Positions 1-13,600 are shown, counted from the first letter of the stretch. The stretch: 64,000 nt of DNA from Crotophaga sulcirostris (GCA_013397455.1 VYZB01000014.1:432509-496508), one strand, 5' to 3'. Translations and numbers: made by a program. The notes: generated by a model from the letters alone, not told the origin.

Positions 1-2689
1 CAAGTACATATTTGTATGTGTGTATCCAGCGTGTCTCTCCGAGATGCAGTGAATGGCAAATAACGCCATGGAAAGAGCGGTGTTCTGTACTGAGCTGCCC
101 TTTGCCCTGCTGTGAGCCTGGGTTTGGTCCCAGCTGGGGCTGCGAGAGGCCAGGCAGGCTGGGGGCACGTGTGGGGTCTCTGCCAACTCACTGCATGGGT
201 CAGAGCCAGCTGTTGCCTCTGGGGCCCCCTTCCTGCGCGCCCCGCAGAGCTGCACGTGCCCCAGAGCAGATGGAAGCGCCCAAATCTCCGGTTTTACAGA
301 CCGCAGTACTCACAGCAAACGCACTTGGGGAGAAACCCTAGTAAAGAGGATTTCTCTTCCCCATGTCTCTGTGCATCCCTGGTGCCACACGATGCCACAG
401 TGCCCTGTCCCTGCCCAGGCTGAGCCCACAGAGTGCTGGTACCACCACCGCACAGCAGGCCCTTCGCCCACCACTTCATCATGCGGTTCTGCTGTGGCTC
501 TGCTGGAGCCTGGGAAAAGGGAGCTGATTTGGGCTGAAAGAATAGTGGTAGCTAATATGGGAAATTACCCCAGCAATCAGCCCTCTTTTCCTGTCACTAT
601 GGTGACAAAAGGAATGACAAAAGCTGGAGCAGAAAGAGATAGGGTGACACAAGTAAAGAGGGGCAGAGCAAATGCTGGGCAGAGCCAGGGGGGACAGGCT
701 GTGCCAGGGCCACTGCTGGCTGCCCACGTGTGCCTGCAGGGGTTTGCAAAGCCACACAAGTACTAAACACTTGCTGCACCAAGTGCTCTGGTCCATGCAG
801 CTTCCAAAAGCCTAAAAAACCAATCACCCTGGCCATATGTGGTTTTCATGTGACAGCTTTAACCGTAGCACAGTGCCCACTGATGTTTGCACCTCCTGCC
901 CAGCAGCACTCATTATTTGCCGCCTTTCCTAAGCACAGGGTCTGCAGCCAGCCTGGCCGCCTCCCGCGTTTCAGCTCTGGGCATCGTTAGAGGACACAGC
1001 GAGGAACCCTGCTCTTTCCAGCCAAAGCAGTGATCACCTGTGACTGAGAACGACACGGCCAAAAAGAAGGGGAAAGCACAGGGTGACGAGCCTGGGGGCA
1101 ACCCCAGAGCAGCTGAGGGCTCTCTCTGCTCAGCCCCTTGTCTCTGCAGTGCCACTGGCCAGGTGTACCTCAAGGCCCTTCCAGCACCTCCCATCGCCCT
1201 GTGAACACAGTCACCAGCTCCCAGGTGTGTCAGCAGGAGGGATTTGAGCTGCTGGAGGAGAGGAATATCTGGAAGAAACTTCAATGAAGAAACTGGGCAG
1301 TGGCAGCAAAAAGTACAGGTCCAAGGAGAGCTTGCCCAAGAGCCCCAACTGAAGGTGTCAGCGGGTCGGTGCCCACCCTGCAACAAGGCTCCTGGCCCTG
1401 GGGAATGGAAGGAGGTCAGTGGTTCAAACAGCATCCAATGACTGTATCGCTTTAAGTGGAATATTTATTTTCTTGGAGTCATCTTCTAAAAAAAATAGGG
1501 TTGAGAGGAGAAAGGGCAGGGTGCAGGGAGGACCAGTAGAGAAAATCCTTATCCTGAAATGCAAGCCAAACATCCTCCCTGCCCCACCAAATCTTTTTTT
1601 AAGAAGAAAAAGTGTATTTTCCATCCAGCTCTATTCATGACTGATTGTGCAGGGCTCTGCTAATGGGCTGTGCCAAGCTGTGGTCACCCTACAGAGCTAT
1701 TGGCAGGAGAGGTGGCAAGTTGGAGAGGACTACAAGGGAACTCTGCATGATATTTTTTGATGAACTGATTATTCAGAAATTTCACAAGAGCTGAAATACA
1801 TCACTCTGTTCTGAAACTCACAGCCCTGCCAACACACAGGACAGCTTACATGAGCAGAGGCGTTGTCTCCTTCACAGCACTGCTGGCCTGTGCATCAGGA
1901 ACCAGGTGCAGGGATCGGACAAGGCTTTTCAGCAGCCATCAACCGCAGTGACAGCGAGAGGCGAGGAGGGGATAGGAGGGTACAGAAAGCTGACTTAGAA
2001 ATTATTTCAGGGCTGTCACTATGTCTGTATTTGGGCTTGAAAGTCTTTCATTAGCTCTGTGGGTACTGGGGCACTGTGACTTTTATTGCTTTACAGCTAG
2101 GATGTGAGCTCACCCCCAGATCCCACAGGAGTTGAGGTAGGTTTATTTCAGGGATGCTCAGCCCCCAGTGACATCGCGGGGTGCTGCCACAAGCCAGGAG
2201 CTGACCTTGATGCCCCCATCACAGCCAGCAGCGTCTGGTTTAGATGTTGGCCTGAGTCTGCAGCCAATTCAGGCTCCCACAGAGACCAAACGGTCATTTT
2301 CCCCTCTCTGCAACATTCATTAAAACCCAAACACTGTGTTATTTGAGCACAGGATCAAATGAGAGCCTCATACCTGGGGGGTGGGGTGCATGTGTGCTGG
2401 GGGAGGTTAGAAGCAGCACGGAGCCAATTTCTGAAATACTGCACAAAGACTTCAAGCAGCCAACAGGGCTTGTCCCCAGCTCATCGATCTGTCAACGCAC
2501 AGGCCCCTTCCAGCTACCTGGGGTGGCATCGGCTGTCCTGTGGAGGACCAGGGGCTGGTGCAGCTGCAGCTGGAGCTGCAATTAAAAGTACTCACAGCCT
2601 TCATTGCAAGCACTGTAGAATGCCCACCTGTCTTAGTGCAAGCAGATTTGCTGCAGGAAAATTAGCCATCTAAGCTGCCTTTCTGCACA
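1..2689. other. Intergenic, GC-rich flank; no supported gene
   Basis: This stretch is visibly richer in G and C than most of the window, with many CAG/CTG-like words and scattered CpG. Several overlapping frames stay open for 60-170 codons on both strands, which is expected in GC-rich DNA and is not evidence of a gene. One short plus-strand piece at about 248-340 follows a pyrimidine-rich AG and stays open, but the possible donor after it is weak, so it is not called. No promoter or RNA gene was recognised. Confidence 0.6.
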
Positions 2690-3100
2690 AAGAAACATAA
2701 TGGGGTTGTTGGGGTTGTTCAACCTGGAGAAGAGAAGTCTGCGGGGAGACCTTAGAGCAGCCTCCAGTACTGAAAGGGACTCCAGGAGAGCTGGGGAGGG
2801 GCTCTTGATCAGAGAGTGCAGGGACAGGATGAGGGGGAACAGTTTTCAGCTGAAAGAGGGGAGATTGAAATGAGATCTTAGGAAGAAATGTTTTGCTGTG
2901 AGGGGGGGAGGCCCTGGCCCAGATTTCCCAGAGCAGTGGTGGCTGCCCCATCCCTGGAGGTGTTCCAGGCTAGGCTGGATGGGGCTTTGAGCCCCCTGAC
3001 CCAGTGGGAGGTGTCCCTGCCCATGGCAGGGGCTGGAACTGGATGGACTTTGAGGTCCTTCCCAACCCAAAACATTCTATGTTCCTATGATTCTACAATT
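2690..3100 (+). mobile_element. CR1 LINE fragment, 5'-truncated, plus strand
   Basis: The sequence matches the 3' end of avian CR1 retrotransposons. It runs from the part of ORF2 that reads like VVQPGEEKS, through a frame encoding VVAAPSLEVFQARLDGAL, into the GC-rich 3' UTR. It ends in the characteristic ATTCTATG-type repeat (TTCTATGTTCCTATGATTCTA at about 3073-3097). The 5' end is lost around 2690, so only about 0.4 kb of a roughly 4.5 kb element remains. The longest ORF in the window (2888-3571) starts in this ORF2 tail frame and reads through the CR1 3' UTR into unique flank; it is a decayed remnant, not a host gene. The copy is dead. Confidence 0.9.
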
Positions 3101-5724
3101 TTGGTCCAGATGAGCATTCACATGCTGGAAAACCAAGAAGGATGGGCAGAAGCTGTGCCAAAGCCTTCACAGTCCATTCCTCATGTTCTTGCCCAGCCCG
3201 AAAAATCTACACATGAGCAGATGGCTGCCAGGTGGCCTTCAAAGGGGACTGTACACCTGGGCTGCCCAGCACAGCAGGGAGGGGGTGCCTGGGCTTATGG
3301 TCTCCGTCAGAGTTGTGCCCCCCATGGCCTGGCTGTCCTGTCTGTGGCACTAATCATGCCAGAGATGCTCTTCTGCAGTTTCTGTTCCAAGGCAGGCAGG
3401 GGGAAGAGGGCACACAGTGCCAGCCTGGCCCTACAAATGTCTATGAAGGCAGAGTGGCTGAAGCACAGCTGTTCTGCTAATGGAAATAGAGGCACACAGG
3501 CACAGCCACTGCAGCAAAACAAACTTTTAGTCATTGAAAAAGCATTGCTTGCATATAAGGACAGGGAATGAGGGTCTGAGCTGTGTAGCAGCGAGCAGAG
3601 TTAGCTCTGTCCTGTTATGAAGCCATCTCATCAGGACCACTCCACCTGCACCATGTTCATCTGAGCCCTTGTACAGGTGTTTTCTCCCGTGTTTTCTGCT
3701 TTTGGGGGAGGAGCTCAGCACTCTGCAGCAGCCCTCTGCCCAAAGGGCTCTGGGCACCATCCCCGTGAGGACGGGCGATTCAGGTTGGAAAGGACAAAGT
3801 TGGTTACAAAGCCCATCAATGCCTTCAGCTCAGCGGAGCCTCGCGTTTCCAGCAAGTGCATCTTTGAATGCAGTGCCCTGCCTGTGGAAAATTAAGTCTA
3901 TAGCAAGCATATGAATGATCCAGATACCATCCTCAAGGCTCAGGTCTTAAAAAAAGCAGGGGGTTACTCCACAGAATGCTGCAGGATGTCATGTATTTCA
4001 TGATCTGCCTTTTCTAATCTCTCCTTATCTCTTACTCCAATCCTTTCTCATGTCCCTCACATATTGCAAATTCCCTTTTTAAGCTGGAGTGGAGCACATA
4101 AATATTTTCATGCTGTATAAATAGGTTGTTTTGTGCATAATGCTATGGGAGGCTTTTTTAAAAACCAGGACCTTTAGTGCTGTGATAACAGCCTCCTCAT
4201 TTACACAAATGAAATCTTCCATACAGCTCAGCACTCGTGCTCAGCAGCCCCCATGCAAGATGGTTGGCTCCGTGCCCGCTCGTCACACGCTGCAGAATTA
4301 ATACAGAATATTCCATACTTAATAGGAAGCTGTTGAGCATCAGGTTTGGAAATACCTTGCAAATGTAACTGATGCTCAGGTTTTTCCCTTCTGCACTTCC
4401 ACAGCAGCACATTTTCTTCCTTCTGTGTGAAATCACAGCTACTTTAAGTATTAAAGTGCAAAAGGACAACCCTTTGTGTTGGCCCCTTTGCCAGCTTTTT
4501 TGACCATCCGGACTACTCACCTTTTCTTCTATGTCACACCTGCCCCCTTAACTATTTCCTGCTTATTTAGCCTTTGTTCAGGGTCTAAAAAGTGCAAACA
4601 CCATCAAAATTTACTTTTCATTTACTCTGAAATAACATTAAAATATCTAGTTTTTAAAAGAGCTAATGGAAGATATTGGTGGTCACACTGGGTCATGGTA
4701 AATCTTTGAATCAAACTGGCTTTTCAGCAGCAATAGCTTAACAGCACCACAGTAAACCCTGGAATCAAATGTAAGTGATTTTGCTCTCGTGTTTCTATTT
4801 ATATTTGACCAGCCCAAACTCTTCAAACCAATGGACTGAACTCCTCCATATAGCAAGGAATGATTTAGGGAAAATGATATGAAGTCATACATGTGCATTT
4901 TCATACTTCTCAGGTCAGATTGCAACCCTTTAGGACAGGCTATTTGGGACCATTTTTATTTCTTCAGGACAGTGTGAGGCACGCAAAGCACTGCCAGGCT
5001 CTGGTTTGGACCCCACCCTGACCTCCTCAGGCAGACTCTGCACCCTGCAGCCCCCCCAGCATCGCTCTTACTGGAAGACTTGGTGCATTTTATTTTCCAT
5101 CCTGAGTTCAGCGGACACAGACGGCTTTGGTTGTCGCTTCTCCAGAATTTAAGAACAAGATTATGGGTGCTGTTTTCATGCATATCTTGTAGACTCATTT
5201 CTTCGCTCTTCCATCTGTTGTTTGACTTCTTTTCTTTACTACACATTAGCAATCAACAACACCCACAGTGGGTTTCTTCCTGCGCGGGGCTGTGAACACA
5301 GCAGTTCTTGCCAAGGGAGCGTGCACAGGTGGCCCCTGCTCACGTTATTTGTTGTCACAAGCAGGACGCTGGTGCCAGTCTAACCCTAATGTGATTCCTA
5401 TCCCATTAGCAGCCTTACATATTCATGGATTTGCAGAAGTGTTTTGTATCACCTTAAGCTACACAAGCATTGTGACAACACACAAAAAGGAACAGAGAAA
5501 GGAAACATCTTCAGAAGTGTTATATTTCTTGTTGTACCACCTTACATGACAAAACAGTACCTCTCAAATTTTATCTTGGCTGGTCTGTAACAAAGTCTTG
5601 GGTTTTATGACTTGTCATAATACTAAAAGATCAATTTTTTCTATGATATAATAGCCCACATACAATAACCGAATCTCAAAAAGCACATGGAGTAAATGCT
5701 TTGCAATGAACCTAAACACAGTAG
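3101..5724. other. Intergenic, downstream of the minus-strand gene; nothing recognised
   Basis: No coding region, RNA gene or repeat family is recognised here. Frames of up to about 107 codons are open but have no splice-site or compositional support. A short word at about 3783 (GGTTGGAAAGGACA) resembles the CR1 3' end in reverse, but the similarity stops at once, so it is not called. Confidence 0.5.
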
Positions 5725-5819
5725 CTACCTGATTTTGCTAGCACTTTATTTCAATTTAGGCCTAGGGACAACTTAAAAAGATTTGTTCCCAAGTACACAA
5801 TTCAGAAAAATACAAGTTA
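5725..5819 (-). other. Short 3' UTR of the minus-strand gene (inferred)
   Basis: This is the stretch between the inferred stop codon (5820-5822) and a cleavage site estimated 15-25 bases past the AATAAA at 5745-5750. Minus-strand sequence just beyond the signal is GT-rich (TGTGTTTAGGTT), as expected for the downstream cleavage element. The UTR would be only about 95 bases long. The exact cleavage position is an estimate. Confidence 0.4.
5745..5750 (-). terminator. Polyadenylation signal AATAAA
   Basis: On the minus strand this is a canonical AATAAA, about 70 bases after the stop of the last coding exon, with a GT-rich stretch 25-35 bases further on. AATAAA is common by chance in AT-rich DNA, so its weight comes from its position relative to the exon. 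Confidence 0.45.
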
Positions 5820-5967
5820 CTACTCAGTAATATTTTGAATCAGTGCTGTTAGTTGTCTTAGCTGAAATTCAAGCTTGATGATATCCAAAGGTCCAATAAA
5901 ATTCTTCATGGAAGGATCCTGTATTTGTAGAACATAATAAAATTGTTCAGCTGCAGCTCCAGGGCCA
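5820..5967 (-). CDS. Last coding exon of an unrecognised minus-strand gene
   Basis: The exon follows a strong acceptor (minus strand TTTGTTCTCTCATTCTCAG, ending at 5968). It starts with one base that completes a split codon, then reads 48 codons to TAG at 5820-5822. The peptide begins GPGAAAEQFYYVLQIQDPSM and ends with an amphipathic stretch (LEFQLRQLTALIQNITE) that suggests a C-terminal helix. A polyadenylation signal follows about 70 bases later. The entry phase matches the exit phase of the candidate exon at 13497-13600. No domain or family is recognised and no function is proposed. The alternative is a chance open stretch after a good acceptor, but the stop plus nearby AATAAA argue for a true 3' end. 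Confidence 0.5.
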
Positions 5968-8900
5968 CTGAGAATGAGAGAACAAAGCCTGTCTTTCTGG
6001 TGATTTTCTTATGTCACAGGATGTTTTCCAAACACTTTGTTACCTAAGAAATATCAAACATAACAGACAGCTGCATATAATAGTATTTTGGGTCTTTGTA
6101 AGCAAGACAAAATGTAAGGCTAACGAGTTAGGTGCTCATTAATGAATTCCAACAGGAAACACAGATGGTGATAAGCAAAAGAAAATGTTCAGTGTTAAAC
6201 CCACACACAGCACCTTTCAGCTTCTATTATACCCTGTGCTATAGAGAAAGGAGAAACTCCTTGCACACAACGATTTTAAAATCATGTTAAAAGAGCAAGA
6301 GAGAGGAGCATGTTTGATTTATTATCTACTTGTTCAATAAAGTTCACTTCCAAATAATACTAATGCCTGCCTTTCACATTGTGCTTTTCATTCCTAACTC
6401 ACAAAGTACCCTCCAAAGGAGGTCAGGATCATTTTACGAAGAACAAACACGATGTGAAGCCACCTCTCTGATGTCCCTGAGTAAGACAGCGCAGTCCCTG
6501 GATCTGTTGACTGCTAGTCATAAGAACAAAGGATTAGAAAGGGCATCCTGTGTCATCAAATCCAGCTTCTTGCTCTTCAAATCAATTTTGCTATAATAAT
6601 CTCATGCAAGAGTCTTTGGGGTACGTGGTCTCTTATATAAGCTCCTGAAAATGCTTTTTCACCATCACCATCTCTTATATATCCTCATCCATCCTGACCC
6701 TGCAGTGGGACTCTACCTAATGTCAATGTATTGCACACCAGTGATGCAGGACCATCACCCTGAAAACAGAGAACGAATGGGGTATTTCTTCCCAAGTCTG
6801 CTCCAATTTTCTTCACCTCTTGGTGGTCCATCCTAGTAAAAGACCTGTAATAGGTGCCATGACAGCTGTGGAAGATGTTCCTGAGGCAGGAAAACAGAAA
6901 CGCTGAGAGGCTAACAACTGCAGCTGTGAAAACTGTATGCGATGCCTGCACAGATTCGTGGCACAATTGTTGTTGCAGCGTTAACTGGAGGCTTGCAGCA
7001 GCCCTGGGGGCTGACACAGTGGGGTATCGGGGTTTACCCAGGCACATGCCTGTCCATCTGTGTAGAGACCGACAGCCCGGCAAACAACAGAGCCTCAAGA
7101 ACACTCAGATCAATATAATTCTGATGTCCATCACCCTTTTCCTTTTTCAAATAACTACTTACCAGAGCAGTTATTAATGCCTTTCCACCTACACAGCCTC
7201 GATACCGAAACTTGCACAAAGGCAGCTTTTAAGCTTTGAGGTCACGTTCGAGTTGCTGGTTGGAGAGTCTCTCTGGGCAGTTCTATTATGCAGCAGCTAC
7301 AGCAATAGGATAACACGATACAAACCTCTGCTAATAATTGAGAATGAAGTGGGCTTTTTGCTCAGTATCTTCAGTTTTGTACCTTCACTTCAGAACATGC
7401 TTAGAGCTGCCTTCAATACTGGGAAAATCAGTTCAGCTTATTAAACACAAAGCTGTTACCCTACCATTAGATGAGGGCACGGCCCCCAAACTTGTTTCCA
7501 GGGCTGTGCACAAGGCTTGGATCCTTGCTGTTGGTGTGGCTGTAGCTCCCCAACCACCCACTTCTTTCTTGGATTGTCTTTTGTCACCAAAACATATGTT
7601 TCTCCTTTCAGTGGCGTTTTGAGCAACAGTTCCCATTGTATCCCCCTCCTGAGTGACAGTTTGATGGCAGCGTGTAAATTACTTGGCACGTATTATGTGA
7701 ATCTGCTTAAAGGAGAGGGCCTGGCTGCTTGGGAAGTACATCCTTTTGCAGCTTCGGGGGCAAGAGATTAGCACCACTTTAGCACAGGCTGGCATATAAA
7801 AATACTTGACTACAGTTGATAGCATCCTTATTTGAAGCTCAGCATTGTCCTGTACCTCAACTCTTTCTCCCAGGTCCTGAGACACAATACCTGTCAGTTA
7901 TGCTTGGCTTTCCCCATTTTCTCTCATACAATGCAACACACATAAAGCTTAATGATGAATCAACAATGGATTAGACTCAAAATACTCAGTATTTTACAGC
8001 CCAGGCAAGCATTTAGGCTGCTGGATGTGCAGGTTAAGAGAATATCTGGGACTCTGTCAGCTTTCTTTGCTAACAGTAACACATTTGCTGCTTTGCCTTT
8101 ACGTGGTACAATCTTGTCTGTGTCTCTGGCCACGACATTTCTACTGCAGCTGTAATTACAGGATCCAAGCAGTGCTGTATGGAATTCATGTACTCTTTAC
8201 AGCTAAATTAAATGGCCACCTATAGGGAAATGGAAGTCCAGAGAATGCAGTGAATAACTTTTAGCACAGTACTACTTACGGCCTCAAAAATAGAACCCTA
8301 GAATAGGTGTGAGGGGGACATTATACTTATGCTGGCCTCCTACAAGAGGAAGACATTTCAATTATAACCATAGCTAACTCTGTTGCAGCTTTGTTTTCAT
8401 AGGAACGATACGCTTCAACAAGAAAAACAATCAACTTTGATGCTGAGGCTGCTGTGCATTAGCACACGGCATTTATTTGGGGAAGCCTTCTGCCTTGAGC
8501 CTTCTGGGGTGGGTGTTACTGCTGCACGCAGTCACTGCACTTCTTCTGGCTGTTTACATCTTTCCTTGAAGAGATAATTTAACTCCTGTGCATAAACCTT
8601 CTCCCTGCTGCAGAGGTGGTGGCTCTGGCTGTTTTACACTTCAAAAATACCAGCCAGGGCCAGATTATGTTTGTCTGTTGGATTTCTGTTGATATTAACT
8701 TTCCTTGCATTCCATTGAAATGACAAAAAGATTACTTTACATGTACTTACTGCAGAAAAAAGAGAATTTTAGGCGAAAAATCACAGACCTTATGATCTGA
8801 TCCATCTTCTCTTTGCTATTTCCAGCTACTTAAAGCATAATGTCACACAGAAACTCACACTCAGGGTGCTGCATTCTCTTCTCCTGATGGATTGTTATGA

Positions 8901-11900
8901 TGTTTTCCAAGGTGACCTTCATAAAATATGTTTTTTTTGAAGCTTATACTTCACTCTCAGGTCACAATAGTCACAGACAAGCAAAGCAAAGCGTCAGCTC
9001 CTGCTTTCTAATTAATGGTTCTTGGAGGGTTCTGAGTGGGGGATATAATTAATAGCACTTAAGTCTGGAGTGCAGAGAAAGCTGTAGCTGATTACCAGGA
9101 TATGTATTTACTTAGGGATTACATACAAACAGCTCCAGAGTGCAGCCATGAAGAGCTCTCGGGGAAGTCCCCAGGACCAGGCACCTGGCACTCCAGTGGC
9201 AGCAACTCAAAAAATTGCCCTGCTTACAAAGTGAGGCTCTGAAACTGAGGGGTCCCTGCCTGCTGTACCCCATCCCCCTGCTCCCACTGCCCAAACCTGC
9301 AGCATGTTGAATTTTCTATGACTGCATGTGGATTCTGCTTGCCAGAGGAGCATCTGTTGCAGAAAACATCTCCGGCCATGTCGGTGTTGTCACTGAGGCA
9401 CCCATCCAGGAGACAACCTGCTCAGTGGTCCACACCACCCACGTACGGAGCCTGCTGGGCTAGACTGGCCACGTACTCACTGCATGGCACATGTACTAGA
9501 TCCACTCCAAGGAATAATCATGATTTTGTGCTACCAGAAAGAAAGGGAGGGCTTTTATTGCAGTGAAGTAACCAAAGAAGGGTGTTGCAAGCCACCTTGT
9601 CATACTTGCCTAAATTTAAGGAATGTGATGGGATTGCTCTGGTGCTCGCTCTCACGTGTGCAGCACAGATTGCTAGAGGTGCTGGAGCAAAACCAGATGC
9701 AAGCCAAATTGCCAGCCTAAAGCCCCTCTAGTCAGCCACTGCTAACAGTGGCAATTTCCCTGCTGAAGTCAACAGAACAGCATCTTTCCACACATGCTGA
9801 GATCTTGGTACAGAAGAGGCAGCTGTAAGGCAGGATGAGTGCTCTCAAAGAATGAGATCGTCTCTCTTTCACAGTGGGGTGAAAAAAATGAATAAAATTC
9901 CTCTTCTCTGACAAAGTTGAAAAGACTCTATTCTCCAGAAGCACTGCCAGATTGGGGATGAAGGGGAGAACTGACATCAGGAATCCTGTGCCCCTGTGCA
10001 GCCTGCATTATTTGGAAAGATTTTAAAATTAATTTTGCATGTTGAATGACAAAATATTCAGATGCTTAAGCAATTAAAAGCTATTGAGTATTTGTAACTC
10101 AAAAAGCACTGGGCAACAGAATATCACTGTCAACCCCTTTATGCAAAGGGATCTGACATCATACTTAAGACTGACTACTTTGCTAATAGCATAAAAGTAT
10201 TACCTCAGTTATGCATAAAATAGGAAAACTTCTACTGAAACTTGTGCAACCTGGTTCTTTCTTCAGAAAGAACAACACAGAGTGAAACTGCCTTTGAAGA
10301 GAAACATTTTTCATATACTATCTGAAGGTTAGTAAGTCTTTTAATCTTTAGCCTTTTTGCTGTCATGTGTAATTTAAAATGCACAAAACAGACTACCAAA
10401 CACTTACCCAGCTACAGATAGTTAGAAAACTTAGAAGGTGCATCAGAAAGTAGGCCTGGAAATTAAGATGCTGCATCAAATCTTGCTCTTTGAGTAAGGA
10501 CTCTTTCCCTGTGGATCCACCTCAAAGACCAACCATTTATCAAACACAACTGACCGTGCGACAGCCAACACTGAACGAGGAATGGCTCCTCAAGGGATCA
10601 AATCTTGGTGCTACTAAGCAAGAGACTGACTAACTGAGACAATTATATATTAAATAACCTTTCCATAGATAGGGGTTTCTTCCTTTTCTTGCCCTTCCAA
10701 CAGAGACACACGAAGTTCTGCTAAACTTCAGCTCTGCAGACACAACGCCGTGAGCAGCACAGCAGAGTCCACACGTGCTTGGAGTATTGAAGAGGTCCTT
10801 CTAATGAGATGGGATACAGCAGCATGAAGATGTGCAGTGAAAGACCAGGCACATGTGCAAAAAAAAAATTCACTCACTGATTTCAGTTTCATCCACTCTA
10901 GGCAATTGTTGCGCGAATTAATTATTTTAATACAATCATTGTCTTAAGGGTGTAAACTTGGCAAGGCTACATGGGACTCATTTCTTCAAGCAAGTGGCTA
11001 GAGATTTCTGATTGTCAGGGGACCGGTGCAGAAGCACTCAGCTGTGGCTGCCCAACCAGCCAAGAGGAGCAGCACCAGCAAAGGTAGGAAAAGAATCAAA
11101 AGCTTCTTGTCTTGTTTGAGTATCTTAGGAAAAAGAAAAGTCGCCTTCATGCCCTTGATCAGGTAGTCTATAAACACAGGCAAAAGGTGCTACTGTACCT
11201 GGTCAGGTCACACAAGAGCTGTGACGACTGGTGAAGGACTTGTGATAAATGTAAGGGAAAGCTCAAACCACAGCTCTGTCCAGGTTAATCTAGCTGACCT
11301 GGGCTTCTTTGAACAATACACTTAAGTAGAAAAATAATGCACGAGGCCTTAAAAATTGCCATTTATTGGCTCCAGAACACCCACATTCAGCTCTTTCTGA
11401 CTTTCCCTGTACTGCATGAAAAAAATTCAAGTCAAATAGCATCCAGGTAAACTTATAAATGGCAAAATAAATCCTTTGTAGGTGGAAAAACAAAAATAGC
11501 TTCAAAGAAGGATGCATATAACCTTGTTAATTTGCCAAAAGCTTTCAATCTTCATCATTTTAGAAGCAAGGTTAAAAGAGCAGATAAAGGTTGAGAAATT
11601 CAGATGGTGCTCTGATATACCCTTATCTCAGGTTCAGAGCCTTAAACCTCAGAAGCAAAACAATGTCAGGGAGAAGAGATTGACAGTGATGCCAGGGAAT
11701 CGAAGGTTGGAGGGACTGCTTGTAGTAGGCAAAATACTCCCATGATAATGATGCCAGTAAGATTTAATTTACCAGTCCATTCTAGGAAAGGTAATGACCT
11801 CAATATCATGGGGAACTTATCAAGAGGTCACTCATGCAGACACATGCTGATTTATTTTCATAATAAATGGAAATAAAGTCCAGCCACATGAATTTGCTTG

Positions 11901-13496
11901 CAGGAATGAATTTATACCATCTATCTAGGTTTGTGTTTAGTAACAGAAGCTCCTAAGAACATTTTATTGGTATGTGGGGATTCAATTCCAACCCTTTTGA
12001 GAACCTCCGTAGAAAAGCATTTCAAGTTCATTTTTGTCCAGACCAAAAACCCCAACTCCACCCTAAACCTACCAAATATATAATGGGGGACATCAGCACA
12101 TTGGAATATACCTGGGTGTGCCATTTCATCCTAAGTATTATTCATTTGCTGCTGTGCAAAAAAAGTACAGCATGATACCTCTGACTGTAGAGGAGAGTGC
12201 TTACGTATGCATTACCTAAGGATATGTTCTTTCTGGCAGAGTAATTAATTTTTGTGAAGCATATTTCTGAGGTGGTGAAAAGTGAGTGTCCAAATCCAGC
12301 AGCCACTGTGGAAACATGACTACGCAGTCAAAAGCCTCGAGGTCCCCAGGTCCCAGATGCTGAGGACAAGTTCCCTTCACAGATGGGAGCTGCGGGGGTT
12401 ACACAGCTTTCTCTGCGCCAGTCCACAGAAATGCTGGCACAGCTCATGTGACTGGACAAGACAAGAGCATGGTCATCATGCAAGAAAATAAAAATGGAAA
12501 GCAAAGAGTCTGATGAACCAAAATGGAGATGATGGAATGGCACGGGAGACGGGGAGCTGCCACGTAAGCGTGCCACGTACACACCGGGGAGTGAAGCTCA
12601 AGATGTCTCAAGCTGGGCAGCAAGCGGTGAGTCACAGGCAGAGAGGAGGCATATTTATGGGATTTCAGTTCTTCAGAGCCAAAAATACGAAACAGTCAAA
12701 TGTCAGAGAAATGAGAGTGCTGGATGATGGCAAACAACATATGGGGAACAGGAGAGAAGGAGCATTTGGCATCACTGCTGCAGTGCACATCCCAGCATAA
12801 CTCATATTGATCCTCGGGGGCCAGTTCATTTCTACTGGAAGAATCTGGCTTCTGGGACTCTGGGTACAAAATGAAAAACTCTCAATTTCTAGAGCACCAA
12901 TGTTTGTGTTTGCCAAGTGTTTTCTCCTTTCTATTCCTCCCTGCAATTTTTTTTTTTCTTTTAGAGCCAATGGAAAATTTAGCAGAACAGGCAGTTTTCC
13001 AGCAGGCTTTATTTTGAAAGTTGAACTGATCAGATGATTTAAGATTTGACAGATGAAGTTAGCACTTACTTATCCACTCTATAGTCTGAATTCTGCTAGA
13101 ATCTTGTAGCTCTAAGTGCATATCTGGGCGTACACAGACACATCAGTTTTTTAGCACTTCACAGGTATCAAGGCCATTTTCTGTTCTAGAAACAGAGGGG
13201 GGATATGTTAGGTTAGACACTCCTCTGAAACAACTGCTGATGATTCTGATTTCCAGGTATGTTAATTTTTGCTGCCTGGAAACTCAGTGCTCTAGGATGG
13301 TGCTGATTTGTTCCAGGAGCAGCATATTGCTTCAGCCACTATTGAGCACTGTATCCTTTTGGACAACACCACAAATCTAAGAGCTTTCATTTCTTTTGTT
13401 CCATTCTACCTATTCTCCCTCTGTCCTTAAGAAGCCTATAGAGGCTTGAACACAGTTTTGGATGTTGCAGGAGTAAGTCAATGTGTAAATCATTAC
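5968..13496 (-). other. Inferred intron of about 7.5 kb
   Basis: This is the interval between the last two candidate exons. It contains no recognised transposon. One stretch at about 10410-10457 has good acceptor and donor words around 16 open codons, but its frame cannot join either neighbour. Another plus-strand stretch from 7612 follows a good acceptor and stays open for about 52 codons to a stop at about 7769, with no convincing donor. Neither is called. An ancient CR1-like scrap may lie at about 6525-6580 but is too short to assign. Confidence 0.4.
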
Positions 13497-13600
13497 CTTT
13501 AATTTTCCTGAAAATACTTCTTCAGGGTTGCTGCTTCAGCTGCCATTTCTTCTTCTGTCCTCCACTTCTCAGGGGAATCCTCTTTGTCATGTAGTTGCAA
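13497..13600 (-). CDS. Internal exon, minus-strand gene (3' boundary ambiguous)
   Basis: The acceptor has a long pyrimidine tract (TTTTTTTTCTTCTTCCTCCC then TTAAAG, exon from 13600). The frame is open at phase 0 and encodes a charged, helix-prone peptide starting [20 protein letters not shown]. Two donors are possible. One after 13497 (AAAG|GTAATG) leaves a TAA stop at 13499-13501, inside the exon. The other, 21 bases upstream (GAA|GTATTT, exon end 13518), avoids the stop. Both leave two bases of a split codon, so both are in phase with the last exon at 5967. The upstream donor is weaker by consensus but keeps the protein open. Entry phase 0 matches the exit of the exon at 16416-16462. Confidence 0.45.

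Noticed and set aside
913..1434. 173-codon minus-strand ORF
   Set aside because: It lies in GC-rich sequence where several frames on both strands are open, with no recognisable protein or splice context.
2888..3571. Longest ORF in the window (227 codons, plus strand)
   Set aside because: It begins in the CR1 ORF2 tail frame and reads through the CR1 3' UTR into unique sequence; there is no host-gene evidence.
6524..6585. Possible ancient CR1 3' scrap (GGGCATCCTGTGTCATCAAA and neighbours)
   Set aside because: It is too short and divergent to separate from chance without a repeat library.
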